DNA from: an uncultured delta proteobacterium
GTDB lineage: Bacteria; Desulfobacterota; Syntrophia; Syntrophales; UBA8958
DNA length: 64,000 bases
Assembly: GCA_903885795.1 (NCBI GenBank)
Contig: CAISJV010000089.1
Span: forward strand, 21,032-85,031
Reading direction: 5' to 3'
Numbering within the stretch: position 1 is the first letter of the stretch; every line of letters starts with the position of its first letter. Of the stretch, positions 1-7,914 are shown one piece after another. The position numbers and the translations under genes are program-made. The notes below the pieces were generated by a model. That model saw only the letters and a program-made list of their open reading frames with translations. It was not told the DNA's origin and made no database searches.

Positions 1-456
1 CGCACCTACAATCCGGGGCTTATGATCTCCAGGAGCAAGGATGGCCATATCATCGCCGAGGTTGCCAGAAGATCAGGATGGGATCCGATACGGGGCTCCT
101 CTTCCCGAGGGGGCATCGAGGCCATGTTTGAATTGATTGAGAAATTGAAAAAGAACAGGCTTGCAGCCCACATCGTCGACGGACCCCGCGGACCTGCTGG
201 TGAACTTAAAGCTGGCGTCATACGTATCTCCCATGCTGCAGACGCCGTTATCGTCCCTTTTTACATCCAGGCCGACAAGGCATGGTATTTCAATAGTTGG
301 GACCACTTCATGCTTCCCAAACCATTCTCCAGAGTCACCCTCCGTTTTGATGAAATGATCAAGTTTCCAGCAACAATGGATAATGAACTATTCGAAAGTC
401 AGCGGCTGCAGCTTCAGCAAATCATGCGCAAAGGGGCAAAAAAACTTTTCCCTTAA
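1..456 (+). CDS. DUF374 lysophospholipid acyltransferase-like protein (5' partial)
   Basis: The reading frame is open from the first base of the window, so this is the C-terminal part of a longer gene. An internal ATG lies at 22. The motifs SRSKDG, RGSSSRGG, DGPRGPAGELKAG and SWDHFMLPKPFSR are those of the DUF374 family, membrane-associated relatives of LPLAT acyltransferases that usually run to about 210-230 residues. Only about 151 residues are visible. The acyltransferase role is from family knowledge; the substrate (lipid A or a phospholipid) cannot be told from sequence. Confidence 0.85.
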   Translation, partial: RTYNPGLMISRSKDGHIIAEVARRSGWDPIRGSSSRGGIEAMFELIEKLKKNRLAAHIVDGPRGPAGELKAGVIRISHAADAVIVPFYIQADKAWYFNSWDHFMLPKPFSRVTLRFDEMIKFPATMDNELFESQRLQLQQIMRKGAKKLFP

Positions 457-483
457 TTGTAATACCCTCTAATCAATGCCTAA

Positions 484-512
484 GTGAACCAACAAAAGTT
501 CACTATTTTGTT
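484..512 (+). terminator. Possible Rho-independent terminator after the DUF374 gene
   Basis: GTGAAC (484-489) can pair with GTTCAC (498-503), and TATTTTGTT follows. The stem is only 6 bp with an 8-nt loop, so it is modest. It lies 28 nt past the stop codon. A second imperfect hairpin (514-535) follows. Confidence 0.4.
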
Positions 513-600
513 CGAAGTATTCTAATAGAAACTTCTTGGTATAGTAACGGGAAATCATCGTGAATCTCCTTCATCAACAGGGTCGATGTGAGCCTGAACG

Positions 601-1103
601 TTACTTTGATGCATTGCCGAATCGGATTATTTTATACTGACGGTACAGCAAATATCCACCCCAGGCTAAGGAGACGATCATGAGCAAGGCACCTATACGA
701 TTTGAGAAAACTGCCAGAGTGTGGTCGTATTTAAGGCACTCCAGGTCTCGGAGGAGGTGATGCCAATCGTGAAAGTCGGGGTTGTCGCTCCCGATGTTGC
801 CGCCGAGGAGGGGCAGTTGCAGGGCTCGGGCGTCATTGATGTAAGGCGCAAGATCCATATCATCAAATAGGTAATAATCCTGCCCGTCCAAAACAAAGGG
901 TTTTATTCTTCGTGGGAAATGAGGAGATAGGACTTTATCGTCTTGGTCCACCCAGCTTCCATGGTCGGGCCCGATGCTCTTATATTGATTTCCATCGGGT
1001 CATGGCTGAAGTCTTTCTGCGTTAGTTTCGCAAAAATAACGCCGCGCCACATGCACTCAATCTTTTCTTCTCCCTGCTCAGCTCCACATTTCGGACAAAC
1101 CAA
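601..1103 (-). pseudogene. Frameshifted zinc-ribbon membrane protein
   Basis: Two minus-strand frames together make one protein. The first (1103 down to about 990) begins MVCPKCGAEQGEEKIEC and continues as GVIFAKL, a zinc ribbon of the CPKCG...ECxxCGIIFAK type common in Desulfobacterota. The second (from about 985 to 601) carries the body and one C-terminal membrane helix (LLMIVSLAWGGYLLY). A +1/-1 shift near 985-1000 joins them. The second knuckle reads ECMWRG, where CGC (Arg) stands in place of an expected TGC (Cys), so a zinc ligand is also lost. Frameshift plus ligand loss suggests decay. A sequencing error could explain the shift but not the Arg. Confidence 0.6.
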
Positions 1104-1302
1104 TATTCAATCCCCGACCGGGAAAGGTGAAATGTTTATTAATATTTTGATGATAACCGCCTTTTTTGAGCGATAGGTATAGGAATAACGACCTTGTATG
1201 TCAGGTAAGGATTGACAGTATATGTTGCGGCAGGTATTGACCCCCGGGTTGCCCCAAGTTAAATGTTACCGAGGAGGCGACAAAAAGGGAGCATAATATC
1301 CC

Positions 1303-1331
1303 TTGACAAGTAAAAAGACCCTCCCTATACT
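1303..1331 (+). promoter_or_regulatory. Sigma-70 promoter of the histidine kinase operon
   Basis: TTGACA (1303-1308) and TATACT (1326-1331) are separated by exactly 17 nt, a near-consensus promoter. It lies about 50 nt upstream of the kinase start. Confidence 0.75.
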
Positions 1332-1383
1332 TCGGCCCGTCGAAATCAATGTTTTATCATAGCATAAAAAGGAGATATTAAGG

Positions 1384-2346
1384 GTGATACATCGTGGCAG
1401 GCGTCGAAGTGATAAAATCACTACCCGGAGTCGGATAGAAAGAAACGGGTTGGTATTAATCGCAATTATAGCGGTTCTGATCTACGGGATTCTTGATTCT
1501 ATGACGTCGGATCAAACCCTGACCCGTTCTTTGATTGTGATCTTTGTCATCGTCTATGGTTTTTTCACCCAGTACCTGATTAACTCAAGAAAAACGGCTC
1601 TTGAAGAGAAAGAACGGACTCAACAGCGATTGATTCAGGCTGAGAGTCTTGCGGCCATCGGTCAGTTGGTCGCGGGCATTGCCCACGAACTGAACAACCC
1701 GCTGGCAAGTACATCAAGCCTGATTCAGACAGACATTGAACTCCTTAAAGAGCAGAAGGATAAAAGGGCTATCGATGACGAAATTCTTAATGATCTCGAA
1801 TTTGCACTAAAAGAGCTAAGACGGGCTGAGAATATCGTAAAAAGCGTTTTGGGGCTCTCACGCCAGAGTCAGGCTTACGTTGAAGATGTGGACATCAATA
1901 AGGCGATAAATGATACGCTGAAAGCCCTCGAAAACCTTTACATAAATACCCGTATCAACATCATAAAAGATTTCGAAGTTAGCCTGCCAATGGTGAACGG
2001 CAACTTTGCAAACTTAGGTCAGGTTTTAATCAACATCATTAAAAATGCCATACAGGCCATACCCGATGGTAACGGAACGATCAGTCTGAAGACAAGATAT
2101 GAAATAGAAACCAACGGTGTTGAGATTGAATGTCACGATACTGGCGTCGGAATTCCGAAAGAGATTATCAATGATATTTTCAGGCCCTTTTTTACAACAA
2201 AGGAAGTTGGGCAGGGAACCGGTCTGGGGCTGTACATCGCCCATGAAATCATCAAAAAACACGAAGGTCTCATATCAGTAAGCAGCAAACAGGGCAGAGG
2301 TACAACTTTTACTATCGACCTTCCATGTAGAGCGAGGGAAGCATGA
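1384..2346 (+). CDS. Membrane sensor histidine kinase
   Basis: This 320-residue kinase has two membrane helices near the N-terminus (about 22-40 and 48-66) with almost no sensor domain between them. A HisKA dimerisation helix follows with phospho-acceptor His101 (AHELNNP). The HATPase_c domain has its N box (INIIKNAIQAI), G1 (DTGVGIP), F box (FRPFFTT) and G2 (GQGTGLGL), so it looks active. The start is GTG, with AAGGAG about 9 nt upstream. The stop overlaps the ATG of the response regulator (ATGA), so the pair is co-translated. The signal is unknown. The short extracytoplasmic loop suggests membrane or intracellular sensing. Confidence 0.9.
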   Translation: MIHRGRRRSDKITTRSRIERNGLVLIAIIAVLIYGILDSMTSDQTLTRSLIVIFVIVYGFFTQYLINSRKTALEEKERTQQRLIQAESLAAIGQLVAGIAHELNNPLASTSSLIQTDIELLKEQKDKRAIDDEILNDLEFALKELRRAENIVKSVLGLSRQSQAYVEDVDINKAINDTLKALENLYINTRINIIKDFEVSLPMVNGNFANLGQVLINIIKNAIQAIPDGNGTISLKTRYEIETNGVEIECHDTGVGIPKEIINDIFRPFFTTKEVGQGTGLGLYIAHEIIKKHEGLISVSSKQGRGTTFTIDLPCRAREA

Positions 2347-3125
2347 TCACGATATTAATCGTAGACGACGAAGAAGGCATCCGAATGTCCTTGAAGAAAG
2401 TTCTTCAGAGGGACGGCTATGAAATTTTGCTGGCAGAAAATGGTACCGAGGCCATTGAAATCGTTCGACGGCAGCTCAATGAAATCGAGACTGTCATATC
2501 TGACTTCAAAATGCCGGGACTGGATGGCTTGGAGACGCTAACGGAGATTAAGAAGCTCAAACCTGAAATTATCCGCATTATTCTCACCGGTTATGCAACG
2601 CTGGATCGAGCCATTGACAGCGTCAATTCCGGTATAGACGGATTCTTTACCAAACCATTCGACAACAACGATATCAGGAGCAAAATTAAGGAGTTTCATG
2701 CAAAAAAACGACTGAAACAAGTTGCGCCAGCCCAAATGGTTATTGATGAACTGGAGGTATTCAACAAGAGTCTGGCACCGGGAAACCAGAAATTCTCAAT
2801 CCTTTTTTCTGATGTTCACGATTTTATGAAGAACACTGAAGATCTGACGCCTCGCGAATTATCTGATCTCCTCAATCGCCATTATTTTTATCCCCTGGAC
2901 GATATTGATTTCAAACACCGCAATGAGCTCGACAAACAGATCGGCGAAACAATCATGGGGGTTTTCGGGGCGCCAATCGCCCGGGATGATGCAAATAGGG
3001 CTGATGAATGCGGAATCGAGATGAGAGCGAAAGCTTCCGGAATCAATAAAGACAAGATATGTCCGCTCCTGCCGCCGTTTGTCGTCCACGAAATCGGTAG
3101 TCTTCGGATTATTACCGCTGCGTAA
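2343..3125 (+). CDS. Response regulator with degenerate, truncated class III cyclase domain
   Basis: Residues 1-120 form a REC domain with acidic DDE near the start, phospho-acceptor Asp54 and conserved Lys105 (FTKPF). From about 150 the chain follows the class III adenylyl/guanylyl cyclase fold (FSILFSDVHDF, then IGETIMGVFGAPIA). The first metal Asp (D157) is kept. The second, normally GD, is Glu202. The fold stops near residue 230, before the transition-state Asn/Arg helix, and the last 30 residues match nothing in the family. Catalysis is therefore unlikely; a phosphorylation-dependent binding output is possible. The gene is ATGA-coupled to the upstream kinase. Confidence 0.85.
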   Translation: MITILIVDDEEGIRMSLKKVLQRDGYEILLAENGTEAIEIVRRQLNEIETVISDFKMPGLDGLETLTEIKKLKPEIIRIILTGYATLDRAIDSVNSGIDGFFTKPFDNNDIRSKIKEFHAKKRLKQVAPAQMVIDELEVFNKSLAPGNQKFSILFSDVHDFMKNTEDLTPRELSDLLNRHYFYPLDDIDFKHRNELDKQIGETIMGVFGAPIARDDANRADECGIEMRAKASGINKDKICPLLPPFVVHEIGSLRIITAA

Positions 3126-3180
3126 CGGGGGACAAAAAGTTCGAAAATAGTAACAGATGGGTAAATTTGGTGGGACAAAC

Positions 3181-3210
3181 AAAAAGGGGTTACGGAAACT
3201 CCGTAACCCC
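3181..3210 (-). terminator. Rho-independent terminator of tRNA-Pro
   Basis: A perfect 11-bp stem (3186-3196 with 3200-3210, loop AAC) is followed on the minus strand by TTTTTG. It begins 10 nt past the tRNA 3' end. Confidence 0.9.
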
Positions 3211-3219
3211 GTGATTTCA

Positions 3220-3297
<78 letters not shown>

Positions 3298-3320
3298 ACC
3301 TATGGGTAAGACAGGTTAGC

Positions 3321-3349
3321 CTTCTACCACCGTGCGCAGTGCCTGTCAA
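3321..3349 (-). promoter_or_regulatory. Promoter of tRNA-Pro
   Basis: On the minus strand TTGACA (3349-3344) and TAGAAG (3326-3321) are 17 nt apart, 24 nt upstream of the mature tRNA 5' end. It argues against starting the divergent transglycosylase at 3339. Confidence 0.65.
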
Positions 3350-3422
3350 GTTTAATCGAGACAAATACCAATGGAAAAAGCTATTAAAAAAGACTTGCAA
3401 TTCCGCACCGAAGTCCCATATT

Positions 3423-4043
3423 ATGCTTCCTATGTTACCAGCAATAGAAATTCCCCGAAATAACTTTATCTGGATCATCAGCCTTCTCGCGTTGCTATTG
3501 TTTGTAAACCCCCTTGCCTCCCATGCCGATATCTATAAATATGTCGACAACAAAGGGACCATTCATCTCACCAATGTCCCCACAAACCCACAAGTCGATT
3601 ATGTGCTGGTTTACCGGGAAAAAAGGGTATTGTTCAGTATCAAGGCGAACGATGTGGCAAAATACGATCAGATTATAAACCGGACCGCGGAGAAGTACAA
3701 TGTTGACCCCGCCCTAGTGAAGGCCGTTATCAAGACCGAGTCCAACTTCAACCATCGGGCCGTGTCACCGAAAGGGGCACGGGGGCTGATGCAGCTCATG
3801 CCTTCGACTGCCTATGCTCTCCAGGTTCCGGATTCCTTCCAACCGGAAAACAATGTCGAAGGAGGGGTCAAATATCTCCGATATTTGATGGAATTATTCA
3901 GAAATGATCTTTCCCTTGCCCTGGCGGCCTACAATGCCGGCGAAAACGCCGTTATCAAGCATCGCGGTATTCCCCCCTACCGGGAAACCCAGAACTATGT
4001 TCAGAGAGTCCTCAGCCAGTATCACCAGTATCGTCGGCAGTAA
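3423..4043 (+). CDS. Exported lytic transglycosylase with DUF4124 and SLT domains
   Basis: A signal peptide (hydrophobic run before the SHA cleavage region) precedes a DUF4124 segment (DIYKYVDNKGTIHLTNVPT). A family 1 SLT domain follows, with catalytic Glu in KTESNF, then GARGLMQLMP and AAYNAGENAV. It cleaves the glycan strand of peptidoglycan, leaving anhydro-muropeptides, in the periplasm. Length is about 206 residues. The frame extends up to 3339, but that would overlap the divergent tRNA promoter. ATG 3423 or 3432 fits the signal peptide better, and neither has a clear Shine-Dalgarno. The gene converges on the comEA-like gene one base past its stop. Confidence 0.85.
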   Translation: MLPMLPAIEIPRNNFIWIISLLALLLFVNPLASHADIYKYVDNKGTIHLTNVPTNPQVDYVLVYREKRVLFSIKANDVAKYDQIINRTAEKYNVDPALVKAVIKTESNFNHRAVSPKGARGLMQLMPSTAYALQVPDSFQPENNVEGGVKYLRYLMELFRNDLSLALAAYNAGENAVIKHRGIPPYRETQNYVQRVLSQYHQYRRQ

Positions 4044-4044
4044 T

Positions 4045-4605
4045 TTATTCAATATAGAAATACCCTTTCAGCTGCTCAAATCTTTTTTCCTTGATCCCCT
4101 TGATGTTCGTCAGACTTTTCAAATTACTTATTTTACCGCCTGATGACCGGCGCAGATCAAGAATCTGCTGGGCTGTGCTTCCACCAATACCAGGAATCAG
4201 AAGTAAGTCTTCAAAGGTGGCCCGATTGATATCAATGGGCAGATTCAAGGCCAGGCGCGTGGCCGGCTTCATCTTTTCCTGCATAACTTGGCCATCGCCA
4301 TGAATCCGCAGGGTCGAACCTGTTTTCATGGGTTGAAAAAGATCGAGACCGGCCGGGTTCGAATATTCGACGCCGGCTATGTTCAAAAATTGTAGGAGGG
4401 TTGTCTTGTCAGGAAGATAATAGACGCCGGATCGAGCGGTTTCCCCCGATATTTCTACGACGACAGGGCCGCTCCGGATGTTTATCCCAAGCAGGTTCAC
4501 ATCCGGAGGGCAATTCCAAAACCAGGTAGATCCCGCAAAGTACATGACCATGGCGACAGCAAGGAAAACCATCAAGCCATTGATCTGCCTTTCTTTCAGG
4601 GTCAT
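4045..4605 (-). CDS. ComEA-like helix-hairpin-helix DNA-binding protein
   Basis: One N-terminal membrane helix (GLMVFLAVAMVMYFAG) anchors the protein. A soluble-ligand-binding beta-grasp-like segment spans about 45-110. A C-terminal ComEA-type helix-hairpin-helix repeat follows (INRATFEDLLLIPGIG...LKSLTNIKGIKEKRFEQLKGYF). ComEA proteins bind double-stranded DNA outside the inner membrane during uptake; the role here is by family. The start is ATG at 4605; a TTG lies one codon upstream, directly after the lysC stop. It is the last gene of the minus-strand run and is probably translationally coupled to lysC. Confidence 0.8.
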   Translation of the reverse strand: MTLKERQINGLMVFLAVAMVMYFAGSTWFWNCPPDVNLLGINIRSGPVVVEISGETARSGVYYLPDKTTLLQFLNIAGVEYSNPAGLDLFQPMKTGSTLRIHGDGQVMQEKMKPATRLALNLPIDINRATFEDLLLIPGIGGSTAQQILDLRRSSGGKISNLKSLTNIKGIKEKRFEQLKGYFYIE

Positions 4606-4608
4606 CAA

Positions 4609-5832
4609 TCAGGATTGCTGTTTTTCCAGTTCAAAGGCGTCATGAAGGACCATAACCGCCAACTCTGTATATTTTGCCTTCACGACGCAGGAAATCTTTA
4701 TTTCCGAGGTGCTGATCATCTCGATATTGATGCCTTCCTTGGCCAGGGTCGTAAACATCTTGGCAGCAACCCCGGAGTGACTGACCATCCCCACGCCAAT
4801 GATGGATATCTTGGCCACGCTGTCATCGATCACAACATCGGCGGCGCCGATATCTTTTGCCGCATCCTGAACGAGGACCGAGGCCTGCTTCACATCCTTT
4901 CGGGAAACCGTGAAGGTCAGATCCGTCAAGCTATCGACACTGGCATTCTGAATAATCATGTCCACCATGATGTTATGTTCCGCAAGGGGCGTAAACAGGC
5001 GCGCGGCAATCCCCGGCCTGTCCGGCACATTGACGACGGTAATTTTTGCCTGATCCCGGTCATAGGTTACGCCGGACACAACTTCTCTTTCCATATCCTT
5101 ATCCTCCTTTGTCACCAGAGTTCCGCCCGTGTCTGAAAAAGAAGATTTGACATAAACGGGGACCTCGAATTTTTTCGCCATTTCCACGGACCGGGGTTGC
5201 AGCACCTTGGCCCCCGCCCTTGCCATCTCCAGCATTTCATCATAAGATATTCTATCAAGCCGTCGCGCTTTGTCATAAACATTGGGGTCAGTCGTATAGA
5301 CCCCATCCACATCCGTATAAATTTCGCAGACATCCGCTTTCAGGGCCGCCGCCAGGGCAACGGCGCTGGTATCGGAGCCGCCCCGGCCCAGGGTCGTGAT
5401 ATTGTTTTCCCCATCGACACCCTGAAACCCCGCCACTACAATAATAGCACCCTTTTTAAGCTCTTCCCGGATTTTCCGGGTATCAATTTTGACAATGCGC
5501 GCCTTCTTGAAAGCCTGATCCGTATTGATTTTTACCTGATGACCCTGAAAAGAACAGGCTCGATAACCCAGACGGTTGAGCACCATGGCCAGAAGGGTCA
5601 CGGTCACTTGTTCACCCGTGGAAATCAGGGCGTCGTACTCCCTGGGATCGGGGTCCTCTGCCGCCTGCTGCGCCAGATTGATAAGGCGGTCCGTCTCGCC
5701 GGCCATGGCCGAAAGGACAACGACCACGTCATTGCCTGCTTCTTTTTCTTTGATGATCCGTCTGGCTACATGCTCGATGCGCTCCATATTCGCCACGGAT
5801 GTTCCACCGTATTTCTGCACCACAAGACCCAT
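4609..5832 (-). CDS. lysC: Aspartate kinase
   Basis: This 407-residue monofunctional aspartokinase makes L-aspartyl-4-phosphate for lysine/DAP, threonine and methionine. It begins [13 protein letters not shown], the amino-acid-kinase signature. [13 protein letters not shown] ([11 protein letters not shown]) and [14 protein letters not shown] motifs follow. Two ACT domains occupy about 265-405 ([32 protein letters not shown]), which in the family give feedback by lysine and/or threonine. The Shine-Dalgarno GGGGAGGA lies in the end of tsaE, whose stop is 3 nt before the start codon. Confidence 0.96.
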   Translation of the reverse strand: MGLVVQKYGGTSVANMERIEHVARRIIKEKEAGNDVVVVLSAMAGETDRLINLAQQAAEDPDPREYDALISTGEQVTVTLLAMVLNRLGYRACSFQGHQVKINTDQAFKKARIVKIDTRKIREELKKGAIIVVAGFQGVDGENNITTLGRGGSDTSAVALAAALKADVCEIYTDVDGVYTTDPNVYDKARRLDRISYDEMLEMARAGAKVLQPRSVEMAKKFEVPVYVKSSFSDTGGTLVTKEDKDMEREVVSGVTYDRDQAKITVVNVPDRPGIAARLFTPLAEHNIMVDMIIQNASVDSLTDLTFTVSRKDVKQASVLVQDAAKDIGAADVVIDDSVAKISIIGVGMVSHSGVAAKMFTTLAKEGINIEMISTSEIKISCVVKAKYTELAVMVLHDAFELEKQQS

Positions 5833-5835
5833 TTG

Positions 5836-6309
5836 TCAGAATCCTCCCCTTATCAAAAGGTTTTTGATGATATTAATTTTCCCTTCATTTCCTGTTATGA
5901 CCAATTCTCGGTTATGTTCATCAAGATATGTAAGGTTTATGAATAAAACCCCCTCCGGCAGAATGTCTCTCACTCTTTCCGCCCATTCGATGACTACGAC
6001 GCCATCCCCGTAAAAATAGTCCTCATAACCCATGTCCTCAAGATCTTTCGATCCCTCCAGGCGGTAGATGTCAAAATGGTAAAGAACAAACCGTCCGGGG
6101 TATTCATTTATCAGGGTGAAAGTCGGACTCGTGATCGGATACAGCGCGGGCACTTCCAAGCCGGCGGCAATACCCTGGGTCAGGCGTGTCTTCCCCGTGC
6201 CAAGATCACCGATGAGGGCAATGATGTCGCCTTTCCCCGCCCTGGCCCCGATTATCGCTCCGATCCGAAAGGTATCTTCACTACTTAGGGAGTGAATTTT
6301 TATCTGCAT
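5836..6309 (-). CDS. tsaE: tRNA t6A biosynthesis ATPase TsaE
   Basis: TsaE works with TsaB, TsaC and TsaD to make N6-threonylcarbamoyladenosine at tRNA position 37. The Walker A motif is GDLGTGKT. SPTFTLINEY and HFDIYRL, typical of the family, follow, as does the VIEWAERV motif. The frame extends to 6351, but ATG at 6309 lies just past the acpS stop and gives the usual 157 residues, so it is chosen. It sits between acpS and lysC in the housekeeping run. Confidence 0.94.
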   Translation of the reverse strand: MQIKIHSLSSEDTFRIGAIIGARAGKGDIIALIGDLGTGKTRLTQGIAAGLEVPALYPITSPTFTLINEYPGRFVLYHFDIYRLEGSKDLEDMGYEDYFYGDGVVVIEWAERVRDILPEGVLFINLTYLDEHNRELVITGNEGKINIIKNLLIRGGF

Positions 6310-6319
6310 AAGTAACCGA

Positions 6320-6697
6320 TTATTTTTCGAGTACGACCATAGCCATGGCATGACGCCGTGTATGCGTCAAACTGAGATGGGCCCCTTTTACTAACTGTTT
6401 TTCCATAAATATGCGAGCCTTATCCGCAAAGATCAGGGAAGGAAATCCCTTGTCGCTCCGGGACACCCAGATATCCTTCAAGCCGACACCCATTCCCAAA
6501 CCTATTCCGAGGGCCTTCAAACAGGCTTCCTTGGCGGCAAACCTGACAGCATAATGCATGGCCGGAAGGACATGTTTTTTGCAATAGCTGATCTCCTCAT
6601 CGGCAAATACCTTGTGGACAAACTGGTCGCCCCAACGCTCGATTATTCTGTCAATTCGATCAATCTCCACCAGATCAACGCCCATACCAGAGATCAT
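6320..6697 (-). CDS. acpS: Holo-[acyl-carrier-protein] synthase
   Basis: AcpS moves 4'-phosphopantetheine from CoA to the serine of apo-ACP. The 125-residue protein has the family signature MGVDLVEIDRI near the start (metal-binding Asp) and FAAKEACLKALG (Glu and Lys of the active site). SLTHTRRHAMAMVV closes the fold. Its ATG overlaps the folP stop by 4 nt (ATGA), indicating coupled translation. Confidence 0.96.
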   Translation of the reverse strand: MISGMGVDLVEIDRIDRIIERWGDQFVHKVFADEEISYCKKHVLPAMHYAVRFAAKEACLKALGIGLGMGVGLKDIWVSRSDKGFPSLIFADKARIFMEKQLVKGAHLSLTHTRRHAMAMVVLEK

Positions 6698-7902
6698 CGG
6701 TTCCTCCCCTTGACGGCGTCTGCAACCATCACTACCTTTTTGATGGCTCCTGCATCATGAACACGGACAAGATGCGCCCCATTCATAATCGCCGCCGTCA
6801 CTGCCGCCGCGGTTCCCTCGCTACGCTCTTCCGGCGCTCCACCAGTGAGCCGACCGATGAAAGCCTTGCGTGACGGGCCAATGAGAACGGGAACACCCAA
6901 GACCCGGCATTCATGCAAATCCCGCAGAATCCTAAAGTTATCTTCAGCGTCCTTGCCAAATCCCAGACCGGGATCAACCACAATCTGCCGCTCCTCGATG
7001 CCCTCCTTTTGGGCAACGACAATTCTTTCTTCAAGAAAACGGATGATATCCCCCCACAGGGATTCATAAGTCAGATCCCCGGACTGCATATCAGTGGGAG
7101 TCCCGCGCATATGCATAAGCACAACCGCAGCGCCTGCCTCGGCGATTACCGCCGGCATCTCCTCATCAAACCTCATAGCACTGATGTCGTTGACGATTTC
7201 CGCACCCGCATCGAGCGCTGCCCGGGCAACAGCGGCTTTGGTCGTATCTACCGCAAGGGGCGTATCAACCTGCCTGGCAACAGCTTCAATCACCGGCAAA
7301 ATCCTTGCTATTTCTTCCTCATAAGACACCGGCAAGGCGCCGGGACGGGACGATTCCCCTCCAAAATCAAGGATGTCGGCGCCTTCATCGACAAGTCGCA
7401 TGGCATGGGCAATTGCCTGATCCGTGGCCAGATAGCGACCGCCATCGGAAAATGAATCAGGGGTCACATTGACAATTCCCATAATGAGGGTCCTCTCCCC
7501 CAGCGTTAGGTCCCGCCGGGCGGTCTTCAGGATATGGGATTGTTTATCGATGTTTTCAAGGAACCTCGCCACTGATAATGCCAGCAGGGATAATCCGAAA
7601 GGCTGACGGGTGATCTTTTCGGCAAATCGTCTCAGTTGTTTTTGTGTCCCCATGAGGATCACATCCGTTGCGGGAATACTACAGGCCACAGTCCCCCTGG
7701 CAACGGCAGCGTCTCCTCCTACGGCCAGCATTTCCTGCTTAATAACATTGGCAGCCCGGCACGACACCCCCTCCATCCGGATGTTAAGGTGACGCATCTT
7801 GGGCAGCATCGCCTCGATCCCGCTAGCGTCCACCCCGATTCTATCCAGGAGAGCAAGGGCCGCGGAAGGCGAATTGATCTGCAGGTCTCTTAAGAACCAC
7901 AT
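6694..7902 (-). CDS. folP: Dihydropteroate synthase with N-terminal extension
   Basis: The enzyme joins p-aminobenzoate to hydroxymethyl-dihydropterin diphosphate in folate synthesis. Core motifs are IMGIVNVTPDSFSDGG, GGESSRPGA, VNDIS and DPGLGFGK. At 402 residues it is about 130 longer than the E. coli enzyme. The extra part is N-terminal (1-130), without a motif I recognise; similar extensions occur in other DHPS proteins. ATG 7902 is 12 nt past the ftsH stop. Confidence 0.95.
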   Translation of the reverse strand: MWFLRDLQINSPSAALALLDRIGVDASGIEAMLPKMRHLNIRMEGVSCRAANVIKQEMLAVGGDAAVARGTVACSIPATDVILMGTQKQLRRFAEKITRQPFGLSLLALSVARFLENIDKQSHILKTARRDLTLGERTLIMGIVNVTPDSFSDGGRYLATDQAIAHAMRLVDEGADILDFGGESSRPGALPVSYEEEIARILPVIEAVARQVDTPLAVDTTKAAVARAALDAGAEIVNDISAMRFDEEMPAVIAEAGAAVVLMHMRGTPTDMQSGDLTYESLWGDIIRFLEERIVVAQKEGIEERQIVVDPGLGFGKDAEDNFRILRDLHECRVLGVPVLIGPSRKAFIGRLTGGAPEERSEGTAAAVTAAIMNGAHLVRVHDAGAIKKVVMVADAVKGRNR

Positions 7903-7914
7903 ACCTCATCCCGA

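Noticed and set aside
3395..3424. TTGCAA-18-TATTAT as a promoter for the lytic transglycosylase
   Set aside because: It would place the transcription start at or after the likely start codons, so it is either fortuitous or implies an unusual leaderless message.
5197..5946. Plus-strand open frame opposite lysC and tsaE
   Set aside because: It spans the boundary of two real genes on the other strand and has no protein-like features.
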